Below, piece after piece: positions 33,482 to 45,187 of a stretch of DNA of 64,000 bases; position 1 is the stretch's first letter, and each line of letters starts with the position of its first letter. The position numbers and the translations under genes are program-made. The notes below the pieces were generated by a model, which worked only from the letters and a program-made list of their open reading frames with translations, ran no database searches and was not told where the DNA came from. Origin of the DNA: Ottelia alismoides (Eukaryota; Streptophyta; Magnoliopsida; Alismatales; Hydrocharitaceae); contig JAZKJV010003360.1 of NCBI GenBank assembly GCA_037367405.1, positions 310,001 through 374,000 of the forward strand, in the 5' to 3' direction.

Positions 33482-35610
33482 CCTGGTCAACACCCATCGT
33501 CTCGATCATTCGCCCGTCTCGTAAGGTATCGACAATTTCCAGCTCCTTCCACCTGTAGTGTGACAAGATGTAGGTGGTAGTTTTGAGCGACAACGACAAG
33601 GAATTTCACCTTGGGTGTGATCCGATGATGATCACTCGCTGTTGCAGCTGCATCTTTGCAGCTGCCCAACTCGACCTTGCCAAGATCTTGAGTGAGGATC
33701 CAGGCCAATACCTTTGTTCCAGCTATTCACAGGCACTTCATTCAAACTCTTAGGCATATCTCTCTAATCTCTTTCTCTTTTTCCCTTTGCATTTCTTCTC
33801 CTATGCTTTTATTCCTCTGTTTGTTCTTATTCCGCTCGATTTATGTTCAACGATGGTTATCTCCATTTTGCAACTCTGTCTCTGATCCATCGCACCACCA
33901 CCTTTACTCTGCTCGAGCACCCTTGGGCTTCCCAACACCTCACCTTGGACACTCCGTCTGACGTTGCCGATCGAGCCCGTACATCGTCGTTTCATCTCGA
34001 CCTACAATCCATCATTATACACATAGCCTTGCCACTCTTCTTTTGTACTTCTCAATCATCTGAGTTCATGCTTGAGCTTCTAGGCTTCCTTATAGGTACA
34101 TAATTTGGAGGCGAAACGAATCAAAACCCTCACCCACTCATACCACCACTTGCTGAAGATATGAGCTTGAATACCAACATCCACTTACCATTGCCAGCTT
34201 CTTCAACCGCTCAGATTCTCCCTCTCTTTCCTGTGTTGACGAGCGAGTTTCGCGACTTCAGCATTAACCTGCCACCACATCATCAGAGTTTCACCACCGC
34301 AGCTCGTTTCGCCACGCTCCACCGCACCTCACGTTCCAATTCCAACAACATCGTCGCCTATCCCTGTCACCAACCTCAGCCAAGCTGAAGAATAGACTCA
34401 AGAATCGGGTTACAACCTTCATCAGATAATGAACACAACAGATCTGGGCCATCCAAAGATACCCGATTCGTGACCCTTAGATCCATCTCCATTGAACGTC
34501 CATGATCTTCTCCAGGCCTTCCATCCGAGCGTTGACCCTCGAGAAGATCTGAAGCAACATAATGTTGATACGTGGAAGGAATCACCTGAGCCTACTGCGC
34601 CTCACGTGAATAATCACGTGTGACAGGAATATTGCGCCCCAACCCCTCAAAGCTCTAGAACTACATAAAGGTCCAGGTCAAGCATGAGCTACGTGACTTT
34701 TGGACAGATTGCATGCAGCTCCCACAAGCTTCCAGAAATTATAAAAAGATCCCCACCAGGGTAATTAGAAGGAGGTCCAGCCAGCTTACGGAAATTGCAA
34801 GAAGCCCCCCTGAAAAGCCACTAGGTCAAGAATGGACTATTTCTTTATTTTAATTACTACTTAGTCCCCGAACTTCAATTAGCCGTATCATAAACGTTAT
34901 TTATCGGATCTCAATGTTTATGGTTTTTTTTATCCCAAATTCATTGTCCTTCATATTAAAAGATTCTATTTTTGAGACCTTTTTTGGCATTAAATAATTC
35001 AAGGATTCATTTTGTTCATTTTGAGCATCTTTATTCTTTGATATCAATTTTCTTTTGCTTAATAACATATGATCTGTGGACATTTCTTTTGGGAGATTAA
35101 TTAAAGCTTAATGAAATAATTATTTGTGATAATCACTGTATAATTGGCTTGGGTCATGGCTTGCTTCACTTGCTCCACATTCACCTTCACCCTTGCATTT
35201 ACATTTTGCATCTTTTAAAAATCAACAAAAATATTGCATTTGTTTATTGCTAACATTACATAGCATTATTTTATATGCATTAAAAGATTTTACAAATTCA
35301 TACATCATGTTTCTATTCATAATTAATTACATAAAAACCCATATAAAGTGAAAAGGAGAAAAATAACAAAAATATTCATATTCCTCTGTAAACTTATGTT
35401 CTAGATCGCCTAAAAATCAATCTGAGGAGATAGTTGCCTCCGTGAGTCCAACCCAAGGCTTGCCCAAGTAAAATATAAATGGGACTGCTCGCTTTTAATT
35501 GAAACATTAATTGAGTAGTGGTTTTTGATTAATCTGTTTATTGCCTGACTGCAACGAAATTGAAAGTTAATTCCACACAATTAGTGAGGGTTAATCATGT
35601 GTTTTTCATA

Positions 35611-35628
35611 TGGCATCGTTGCCGGGGA
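35611..35628 (+). other. Element E primer-binding site (tRNA-Asp type)
   Basis: TGGCATCGTTGCCGGGGA starts two bases after the LTR and matches the tRNA-Asp complement except for AT in place of GC at bases 5-6. Confidence 0.9.
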
Positions 35629-36564
35629 GGCATGGCTAAGGTTGATTTTTAGAAACTTTAGTTTTTAGGGTTTTCACTCCCGGGTAGTCTGATCCCCGTG
35701 TTTTGTGTATTTATTTCTCCATTTATTTTCTCAGCATTTTTTTCTTTTAGTTTTATATAATTTTCTATGAACATGTCTCTATTATTTGATCTCTTATTTT
35801 TTTGTGTGAGCTACCTTGTGGACTTGGAGCGGCTTCCTTGGAAGCTGACACAACTCAAAGGTACTAGGACACACGAAGAATTTATTTTCTTATTTTTGAG
35901 AGAGAGTGTTCTTTTTTATTAGTTTGTAATTAATTACTCATTTGCAGTTGTTCCCAATCTGGTTCTCACGTGTGTAACGAGACTGGACTTTTTCTATGGT
36001 GTGTCGAACCTGTTTCACTCTCCGGTGAGGGTGGGGTTTGACTTGAGTGGTTCGTAATTATAGGACTACACATACATCTATTAGGGCTACTATGATTTTT
36101 TGATTATGCTCCTAGAATTTAGTACCACACTTTGCACTTAATTGAGATGCACATTCTAGATCGTTCAACTTAGTCAAATTACGAACTCAATTCTTCTCCA
36201 GCTAATTAGAACTATCTGCTAGGTGCTGTTTAATCATTTGCATTTCATAAAGTATAAAATTTTCAATTTTGTATTATATGCCACATGTAGAGCGTGAGGA
36301 TCACTGTAAGTCTTCTGAACTGGGCATGCATCATTGATTTTATCATTGCATCAACTTTTCTCGACTCCCTTCCCCTTGGTTCTATAATTTAGGACTAAAG
36401 GTAATTGGGACTATTCGTTAGATGTGCCTTGTGTGTTGGATTAAATTCAGTGATAATCATACTTAAAATCAGGGTTGCTAATACAATTTGAATAAAAAAC
36501 TACATTAAAATTAAGATTGTTTTGGGGAGAGTAACCCCTTCATTGTTTGAATTTACTTGCAAGC

Positions 36565-36597
<33 letters not shown>

Positions 36598-37360
36598 GAA
36601 CACTAGGATAGAGCCAACCTAGGATTTTCATATTTACTACTGATTCTACACAAATGATTAGCTACATCTCAGTGAGGAAATATGGGTAGCCGGTAAACAG
36701 TCCATATTTCCTTAGCAGAGTGGATGGTTTAAAGGACACTGTGTAAGGCTCGGTCCTTATGTAATGGGTAGCCGTTCTACGATCCATACTTTTATCTATA
36801 TTGGCTGATAGTAGGTGAAACTAGTTGTAAGAGTCGGACTATTTTTTAAGGAAATACAGACACCTAACAACTCGTTAACTCTTTCAAAATTTGCATTTAT
36901 CACCAACTAAAATAGATAAGATAATTTGGTCGAACCTTTACGTTCTTCACAAAGTTGAGTTGGTGAATTTGCGGTTTGTGTTTGTATTCCGAGGTGTGCA
37001 TTCAAAGACTGCACTCTTTGCACCTTTCATATCACTCCTTGTTTCACATCATGTTCTTATTTCGAACCTCTTGACATAGAGAATGACAGATTTGGGGTGA
37101 TTTTCGCTCGGACCAACAGACTGTCCTCATAGACTCAGGGACACTCTTCCCGTGAATCCCCTCGATTTCATGGACACTCTTCCCATGAGACTAATGTCAA
37201 TAATTCACACTTTATTCTTGAGGGTGGTCAGACCCATACCTACCGTCTCTTCTCTCACCACATTGATGAAGACTCTTACCTCGATGTTTCTATATTGCCT
37301 TCTTACAACTCTATTAATTATCCTTAGTATTCTGAAGGTGAAGAAGACCGAGATAGCAAG
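35629..37360 (+). other. Element E untranslated leader
   Basis: No supported gene. It shares blocks with A's leader: CTCTCCGGTGAGGGTGGGG near 36018, and a stretch at 36660-36830 containing ATGGGTAGCC twice. A (GT)n(GA)n microsatellite lies at 36564-36596. Confidence 0.75.
36564..36596 (+). repeat. (GT)n(GA)n microsatellite
   Basis: About five GT units pass directly into about eleven GA units within E's leader. Confidence 0.9.
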
Positions 37361-38405
37361 ATGCCTCCCAAAAAGAACATGGATGATGAGGGAGATAATG
37401 ACACATTGAAGGACATCCTAGCCAGACTTGCACAATCTGAGCAGAGAAATGAACTATTCAGACAGGAGCCTGGTCAGTTGAGGAATGAGGGGGGATCGAT
37501 GAGAGATGCCTACAATCCCAGTGCTACACAGAACGAGAACTGGCTTAGTCCATTCGTACCTCCAAGTGCTGGAGAATTAAAGCCTCACTTCTTGACACTC
37601 CTGCAAAAATTTTATGGCAATGTAATAGAGGAACCATAAATGTTCCTGTAGGAGTTTGAAATGGTATGTGATAATCTTGGATGACCTGGTGTACCATAGG
37701 ATTACATACTTCTTAGAGCATTCCCCTTTGTTGTATCAGACAAAGTCACCTATTGGATAAAGAATTTGGGGAGTGTAGTCACCACATGGGCTGCATTGAA
37801 GGACTTGTTCCTCAAGAAGTTCTATGCATTGAGTAGGACTAATCAGATGAGGTCCAAGATATCAAGTTTCACGTAGAAGTCCCATGATACTTTCCACGAG
37901 GCACAGGAGAGATTCAAGGACCTTATTCAGAAGTGCCCAAGTCATGATATTGACCGACCAATCTTGGTCCAGAACCTGTACAGTGGCCTATTTCAAGGAT
38001 TGCTAAGTGCTGCCTGTGGAGCCATCTATCTAAACAAAGGAGCCGACACGGTTTGGATGTTTTTAGAGAAGATAGAAGAGACCAGCTGCACTAGATCACC
38101 AAGTAGAGCTTATGACAAGCCACCTTCCTCGCATACATCATGTGGTGGGGAGAACAATTATCGCCAATATGGAAAATGACCTAGTCCCCTACATGGGGAT
38201 TATTAGTGATAAGTTAACTAAGGTTGACCAGATCGAGAAAAAGGTGAGCGAGATACACAAGCTCGCAGAATGGGAGAACCTCACCAAGATTCCCAAACAG
38301 ATGGTAGAGTTAGAGGATAGGGTATCCAAGATCAAGATACCTACCCCTTCTGCACCCCCTGCTCCCATCTATCGAGTACACCACATTCAGGAGCAACCTG
38401 TGTAG
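37361..38405 (+). pseudogene. gag: Element E gag (capsid) segment
   Basis: It begins MPPKKNMDDEGDNDTLKDIL with a leucine-rich helix (ILARLAQSEQRNELFRQEPGQL), then the capsid part. The motif LFLKKFYALSRTNQMRSKI matches A. HDTFHEAQERFKDLIQKCPS and LLSAACGAIYLNKGADTVW follow. Stops occur at 37637 and several further sites to about 37880, and a frameshift lies near 38140-38170. The final part (38180-38402) reads KVSEIHKLAEWENL and IYRVHHIQEQPV up to a TAG. It forms the particle in functional relatives. Confidence 0.85.
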
Positions 38406-39290
38406 GGGTCTTACAACACATGGACATAGGGTCAGCCTGAGGTCCATGAGAGCCAGTTCACAGAGCTGACCATTGAGACAATCACTGAGGATCCTCCACA
38501 AGAATGGGAGGCGAATGGAATCTGGTACACCAATGATCCCAATGCCACCCAGAGTCAACCACAACATCGACCACAATAGCCCCCTCAGATCGAGTATCGC
38601 CAGTTTCCACCCCCTCAGTAGCATAATACTCCCCTTAGTAGAGCCAGTGTCGTCAGCAGGTCCATCAGGGACCTAACAGACCACATCAAGGTCGACAACA
38701 ACAATCCTAGAAGCAGGACCACAATGCATCATCTTCGGGTACCTCTGATTTTCAGAGGTTATTTGATGAGCTCAAACTCTTCCGTAATGAGCAACATGAT
38801 CAGAGAGCCGACATCAATCAGCTTTCATGTTGGCGTGATGAGTTCACCGCACCTAGGACCTCAATACCAACACAAGTTCAAGTTAACCCCAACAACCCAA
38901 ACTAAGGACAAAATTGCCCGAAGGATCAGGTATATTATTCCGATTTCTCAAAATCAGATCATGATGTCCTATCGCATGGTATTCACCATCTTACTCTCAA
39001 GAGGGGTAGGATCATACAGACCCCTGATCTCGCACGACGGAGTGGATTGGAGGATAGAGCCAACCCCTGTGGATAACTTAGAGGAGGAAGACCATAACCA
39101 GCAACAATAGTACCTTCAGGATCACCAAAGGGATCTGAATCCCCAAAAATCCAAAATCACTTCCAGTATCATCAAGGTCTTCCCCTATTTCTATCCTGAT
39201 TATGACTATTGATAAGGGGACAGTCGTACGTTCTTACTCATAGGGTCAAGAAAAACCCCAAAAAAGAATAAAGCGACATCGATTACGATC
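38406..39290 (+). pseudogene. Element E gag-protease linker remnant
   Basis: Frame-shifting translation shows DELKLFRNEQHDQRADINQL near 38760-38820 and QVYYSDFSKSDHDVLS near 38925-38975. These correspond to the A linker at 8360-7950. The segment between 38406 and 38740 is Pro/Gln-rich in pieces. The A copy is more readable; no enzyme motif is seen. Confidence 0.55.
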
Positions 39291-40130
39291 ATGAGCACCG
39301 AGTCTTTGGGAGATGAGAAGATCACCTTGGATGCATCACCAATATTTTTTCCAGCTTCAGTTTCAGTTCCATTTCAAGCATGTCAGTCGAGTCTTGTACA
39401 GGGTCCAAGTCCAAGTCAGAGTCATGTACAACTGAATTTCGATTCCAGTAAGAACTCAGATGATGATGTTCCTATTTCACATCACGAGCCTCCAACAATC
39501 CCTTACCCCCAGGCTTTATCTATGGTAAAGAAGAAACATTCTCAAAAAATGATCTTGATCTTTTGGAGATGGAAATGATTTGCCGTGAAAATGTTAAAGT
39601 TGAAATTCCTTTCCTCCAATTAGTGGATATGGTTCCTACATTCAACAAGTACCTAAAGGCGATATGCACACCTATTAGGACTAGCAAGAAAAAGAACACT
39701 CGAATAGTGAAACATGTGTTGACTGTAGCTACTACTTGCGCCACTAAGAATGCGTTTCCAAGGAAACGAAGGGACATGAGTGCCCATTATGTGGTGTGTC
39801 ATGTCGATGACACTGTGTTTGCACACACTCTCCTGGATAATGGATCTTCAATTAACTTGATGTCAACAACCCTCTATGAGCAGCTAAATCTAGGACCTCT
39901 TAGGAAATTTAGAGCCTTACTTCAGTTTGTTGACAAATCCACTAAAAGATCCAAGGGAGAATTGACGAATATTATCATCAATGTCGAGGGACGAAATTAC
40001 ATGGTGGACTTCACAGTCCTTATTATGGAGATCCCTCATAATTGAAAAGATTCCCATATCATACTTGGAAGGCCCTTCCTGAGGACAACAAGAGCCTTAT
40101 TTGTCTATAAGATTGGGAAGATTTTGTATC
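39291..40130 (+). pseudogene. Element E retropepsin-like protease segment
   Basis: From 39563 the product reads ICRENVKVEIPFLQLVDMVP, then HVLTVATTCATKNAFPRKRR, FAHTLLDNGSSINLMSTTLY (active site), LLQFVDKSTKRSKGELTN and VDFTVLIMEIPHN, followed by a TGA where A has TGG. DSHIILGRPFLRTTRALF follows in the same frame. The acidic, basic and catalytic blocks lie in the same order as in A. Only the TGA at 40043 interrupts the core. Confidence 0.82.
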
Positions 40131-42050
40131 AAACTCCAGGCGGAGATGAGGAACCAGAGATGAAGCAGACAAGATGGCAGCGACTAGATTCTGAATCCAA
40201 CACTGAGTATACTTCGTCGGAAGCAGATTATGTTCAAGTAGAAACTGTTGGACCATGGAGACAAAACCTAACCAGCAGAAATGAGTCCCTCTCCTTTGGA
40301 GATAATCTTGTACATGAGACAATTTGTGAGATCCTTTGGAATGAACAACAAGGCACATATCATATAGAGAGTGCATCCATACCCCCTACATCTTTGATGA
40401 CATAGAGGCCCGACTGAGCCTATCAATCCTTTCCTCTTTAGGACAATCAGAAAATGAAGATGATGAGTTGGACGTGGTTGTTACCAATTTCTTGGATGTC
40501 TTTTACGATCCAACTCTTGAGCAGAATCAGTTGGTGGATACTATCACAGTAGATCCATCCACATCCACCACAGAGACAGATTCAGAGGCTGTTGAGCTAG
40601 ATTTATTTTATGATCATACCATCCCTGAGCTCAAACCTCTACCCACCACCTTGAATTATGCCTTCCTTGTGGTCCCACCATGGAAGTTCCTAGACATTAT
40701 CAGTTCTAGCTTAACTAGATAACAATAATTTCGCCTGCTAGAGATTCTTGAACAAAACCACAAGGCCATAGGCTGGAGCGTGTCCGATCTTCGTGGGATT
40801 TTCCCTACTCTGTGCTCACACCATATTTACCTTGAAGAAGGTGTTGGACCCTCTCGTGAGTTACAATGCACGCTGAATCCAAACGTACGAGATGTGATAA
40901 AGAAGGAGACTGAAAAATGGTGTAACATGGAGTTTATATATCCCATCTCTGATTCCAAGTGGGTGGCATCACTTCTTCTAGTCCCTAAGAAGTCGATACT
41001 TCAGACAATCACTAACTCGGATGGAGAGGAGATTGTGACACGGGTACCCACATCATGGTGTGTCATCTGGATTACAAAGACTTGAATGCTGCGGCGAAAA
41101 AGGATATTTTCCCCTTACCAATGATAGACCAGATCTTGGAGAGACTTGCGGGGAAAGACTTCTTTTACTTTCTAGATGGGTACTCGGGCTACAACCAAGT
41201 AGCCTTCACTCCCGAGGACCAGGAAAAGATCAACTTTACATGTCTATTCGGTACGTATGCATTCAGGCGCATGTCCTTTGGGTAATGCAATGCACCAGGG
41301 ACTTTCCAGCGGTGTATGATTGCAATATTTGTCGAGATGATGTGAGATTTCTTGGAGGTCTTTATGAATGACTTCTCGGTCTACGACAACTCATTTGATA
41401 CTTGTCTATCTCATTTGGATCGAGTCCTCAAGAAGTGCAGTGAGGTGAATCTGGTGCTCTCTTGGGAGAAGAGCCATTTTATGGTTCAAGAGGGCATTGT
41501 TAGGGCATGTCATGTCCAAGAGGGGAATGGAGGTTGACCCTTCCTAGGTGGATGTGATCAAGAAACCTCAACAACTAACCAACATTAAGCAAGTGCGGTC
41601 ATTCCTCAGGCATGTTGGTTTTTACCGCATATTCATAAAGGACTTCTCAAAGATTGCCCGACCACTAATGGAGCTGTTAGGAAAATACATGGAGTTCATT
41701 GTAGATCACAGATGTCTTGAGGCTTTTGGGCTCCTAAAAGGAAGATCATGGATGCTCCAATTTTACAAGCCCCAAATTAATTTCTTCCTTTTGATATCAT
41801 GACAGATGATTCCAACTTTGCTGTTGGGACCGTGTTAGGACAAAGGAGAGAAGGGATTCCTTATGTTGTCCACTACACAAGCAAAGTATTCGATCATGCT
41901 CAACGGGACGATACCATCGTAGAGAAGAAAATGCTTATCATAGTGTTTTCCTTGGACAAATTCAGGTCACATCTTTTAGGATCCAAGTTTAACGTGTTCA
42001 CAGATCACACAACCATCAAGTACCTCATGGAAAAGAAGGGCGTGCCTTAG
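40131..42050 (+). pseudogene. Element E reverse transcriptase and RNase H segment
   Basis: After an acidic spacer (40468-40722) come HKAIGWSVSDLRGIFPTLCS, EKWCNMEFIYPISDSKWVAS, LDYKDLNAAAKKDIFPLPMI, GYSGYNQVAFTPEDQEKINF and the catalytic region VFMNDFSVYDNSFDTCLSHL. The first catalytic Asp codon is AAT (Asn) at 41367-41369, a G-to-A change against A's MDD. RNase H follows with MTDDSNFAVGTVLGQRREGI and VFTDHTTIKYLMEKK, ending at a TAG at 42048. Breaks occur near 40722, 41070, 41285, 41520 and 41790. Confidence 0.88.
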
Positions 42051-43537
42051 GTGGATTTTACTACTCCAAGAATTCAATTTGCAGATCAAGGATAAGCTAG
42101 GAGTGAAGAATGTGGTGGCTAATCACTACTCCTGCATAGAGTCACATAGTTCCTCTAAGACTCACCCCATCAAGGACTCCTTCCCCGACGAGTCGATTTG
42201 TTCTGTCGACTCTCTTCTATGGTATACCAACATGGTGAATTTCTTAGTGTCTATGACCGTTCCCCATGATTGGCCCAAGAGCAGCATTCATTTAAGTCAG
42301 AATCTAGGAAATACCATTTGTATGATCCGTTCCTTTTCTTCGAAGGTCCGGATTGTTTATGACAGAGGTGTATTCCCCAGGAGGAACAACTGAGATTCCT
42401 CACCTAGTGCCATTCCTTGGAGGCAAGAGGACATCACTCCGAGAAGAGGACCGCCTGGAAAGTACTTCAGTGCATCTTGTACTGACCGACCCTGTTCAGT
42501 GATGCATATGAATTTGTTTGGTAATATCCAGTATGTCAGAGAATGGGAGGGACCTCAGTACCAAAGATGAAATGCCCATGCAACCTGTCATTATGATTGT
42601 AATTTTCAATGCATGGGGCATAGATTTCATGGGCCCATTCCCTAACATCCATGGTTATGAAAATATTCTCTTGGTGGTGGATTATCTCTCTAGGTGAGTG
42701 GAAGCTATCCCTACCCGAGTCGTGGATAGCATGACTGTCTATAAGTTCATGAAATATCACATCATTTCAGGGTTCAGGGTTCCCAAAGTTATCATCTTTG
42801 ATGTGGGTAGCCACTTTGTTAATTGGGAAATGAAAAAGTCAACACAGGATTACGTCATCAAGTACCGTGTCGCTAGTCCATACCACCCACAATCGAATGG
42901 TATGGCTGAAGTGTCGAATAGGGAGATGAAGGGCATTTTGCAGAAGCTAGTCTGCCCTGACTGGAAGAACTGGTCCCAGCTCTTGGACCAAATTCTATCG
43001 GCATAACGGACTGCTTACAAGACTCTACTTGAAACCTCCCCATTCGAATGGTTTATGGAAAGCCATGTCATCTGCCCGCTTAGCTGATACACAAATCTGA
43101 ATGGGCATTAAAGAAAGTGAAATGGAACACCCATGAAGGACAACAAATAAGAAAGATGGATCTAAACGAGTTCTAGAAATCAGAAATAAGGCATATGATA
43201 ACAATGTGATCTATAAGGATAGAATCAAGCATTGGTACGATCAGCATATCAGACACATGACTTTTGTCCCAAGGCAGATGGTATGGTTATTTAATGCCAG
43301 ATTGAAGATTTTTAGGGCAAGTTGAAATACAAGTGGACGAGACCCTTCATTGTCAGAGAAGTAAACAAGAATAACCGTGTATGGATTTCAGAGCTTATAG
43401 ATGGTGCATGACCGTTTCTTGTGAATGGGTAGCTGCTGAAGCATTTTGTAGAATCATATGAGCAGTTAGCTCGAGTTGAAGAGATCTCATTCATGCGTAT
43501 CCCAGAATCCCATGATCCACTCTTAGGGAATGCATGA
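42051..43537 (+). pseudogene. Element E integrase segment
   Basis: The start reads LQIKDKLGVKNVVANH, as in A. The zinc-binding part is badly damaged (42390-42560). The core shows GIDFMGPFPN, FDVGSHFVNWEMK (second Asp) and MAEVSNREMKGILQKL (Glu). The tail contains WLFNARLKIF and KLKYKWTRPFIVREVNKNNR before the final TGA at 43535. The order and wording match A at 5308-3900. Stops and frameshifts near 42390, 42690, 43006 and 43320 disable it. Confidence 0.82.
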
Positions 43538-45174
43538 ATCCTCACCTCTTCCACCGTCTTTATGCACCTTTCCCCATTCCCCATTCTCTCTGTATATTCC
43601 CAAGCCCTATCGGTTCTCATACTCACTCTAGACCTATACTTAGGATAACTAGAGCCTAAGTATGGGGGGTTTGATTCCCACCATGTATATATTCATCCAT
43701 TTCTCCTCTTGACCTCAACCACCCATTTTAATCTTCTTCTGTACTTAGGCTGACCAGAGCCTAAGTATGGGGGCGGGGTCGACTTCTATACTTCTTTCGT
43801 TTTTCACTCTCATATGCTTAGCACAAGCTATGTCTTTTCTTCACTTCTTGTGCTTTTAGGACATAACACACGCTAAGTATAGGGGCACGTGTATATATTA
43901 CATATATACTTTACCCATGGCTCGTACTTTCACGTATTTTGTATATATTATGCAATAATTATGTGATGGGTAAAAGTAAAAGTTAAAAAAATAATAATTG
44001 AAAATAAGAATAAAATAAAATAATAATTAAAAATCTTATTTACTATTGCATATCATCCCTGCATTCATACAAAAAAATAAAACCATCTTACACCTCATAT
44101 GCATTTCATAACATATATGTTTCATTTGCATATCTAGCATATGCAACATGGAATGTTATTGGGTTATGAACTAAGTTATGAATAGAAGTTGAGAGTGGTC
44201 TTGAATTGGCATTGATCTACCTAATTTTTAGAGGAACTTCATCAAGAAAGAGGATTTTAGAAGCATCAGGTCTTTGACTTAATTCTTTGAGTTCCGCATG
44301 ACAATGTGTAGACTTTTACTCTTAGTGTCTAACCTTGTCTCCTCATTCTGGGTATGACTTCTGAATAGGGAATTAATCTATACTCTCGCACTATGCACTT
44401 AGCTCAACTCAGGCGAGGTGTTGGAAGATTGTGTGAGTCTTTTTTCTGGTAGCACAGACATCTAAAGACTTAAGTATGGGTTGAAATAAAGCTTCAGATG
44501 AGGGATGGATGATTGGGAACAATTTTTCTAAGACTTCAAAACATGTTGTAAAGAAAGATCCAATATCTGTATGGGTACAAAAGATCCATGCAGAGTCACT
44601 AAAAATCCATACCCAAAAGATGCCAACTACCAAATAAATATTTGACCGAAAAGGTTAAGCTTCAGGACAACCTGCAGATCTTGGTGGAGACTTGGCTATA
44701 CTGGTCGACTTTACAAGGAGAGGTGACTTCGCTGGTCACCCTCCAGTTCTTTTCCCTTTATTCTAAAAATTTCTCCCCCTTTTGATTGTGAATACATCAC
44801 GATTGAACTCATAAGGAAATACCTGAATCCACGAGGAAGAGTTATTGAAGGAGAGGTTTGCTTGTTAGTCCAGAATTCTTGATGGGAAGAGCTAAAACCT
44901 TTCACATACATGAGACAATTATTCAATGTTCATGGGGTATGCTTTGGGAGAAGGATTGATGTAAGATGACTTCTGAGCCGAAATTGTTACAATGATATGT
45001 AAAACTTGGGCTTGTTGATTGTAAAACTCTAATTCTCATAGGAGTTCCACCAAACTATTAATCCAAAGGTCGGGTCTAGCTCCATTTTCACCTTTTGATC
45101 ATGACCTTGGTATGTAACCCAAAATAATTTCACTTTTGCATTTCATTTTAGTTGCTCGGGGACGAGAAAGGTTT
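43538..45174 (+). other. Element E 3' internal non-coding region
   Basis: No gene supported. It contains the hairpin array (43633-43886), an AT-rich stretch, and the shared 3' module at 44630-44900. No env-like frame is visible. Confidence 0.7.
43633..43886 (+). repeat. Array of three hairpins with polypurine-tract-like arms (element E)
   Basis: Inverted repeats lie at 43633-43668 (12-bp arms, one mismatch), 43741-43768 (11-bp arms, perfect except at the end) and 43813-43886 (interrupted). The 3' arms read CCTAAGTATGGGGG or GCTAAGTATAGGGG. The layout matches the arrays of A, B and G. Confidence 0.8.
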
Positions 45175-45186
45175 AAGCATAAGGGG
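45175..45186 (+). other. Element E polypurine tract
   Basis: AAGCATAAGGGG precedes the LTR start (45188) by one base. It has two changes from the AAGTATAGGGGG of the others. Confidence 0.8.
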
Positions 45187-45187
45187 T

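Larger units (their letters stand above)
33169..35608 (+). repeat. Element E 5' LTR, 3' portion
   Basis: It starts at the junction with D (CTCGCCCTC, where the 3' LTR has CTCGTTCTA at about 46245) and ends TTTTTCA. The CT dinucleotide run at 33181-33197 is longer than in the 3' LTR. A perfect G-box palindrome (33234-33254) and the TATA box (33475) follow. The rest carries no recognised gene. Confidence 0.85.
37361..43537 (+). pseudogene. Element E gag-pol polyprotein, heavily disrupted
   Basis: The domain order is the same as in A: gag, linker, protease, RT, RNase H, integrase and a C-terminal tail. The start at 37361 gives MPPKK as in A. The end is the TGA at 43535-43537, after a tail (FVESYEQLARVEEISF, PLLGNA) that follows the integrase. 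Many stops and at least six frameshifts break it, more than in A, in agreement with its greater LTR divergence. The RT catalytic box is also mutated. It cannot encode a working polyprotein. Confidence 0.85.

Noticed and set aside
33250..33558. A 102-residue frame in the E 5' LTR with a related one at 46318-46638 in the 3' LTR
   Set aside because: Both read across the TATA box, so they are upstream of or span the transcription start. Similar open length reflects the common LTR sequence, and there is no sign of a conserved protein.
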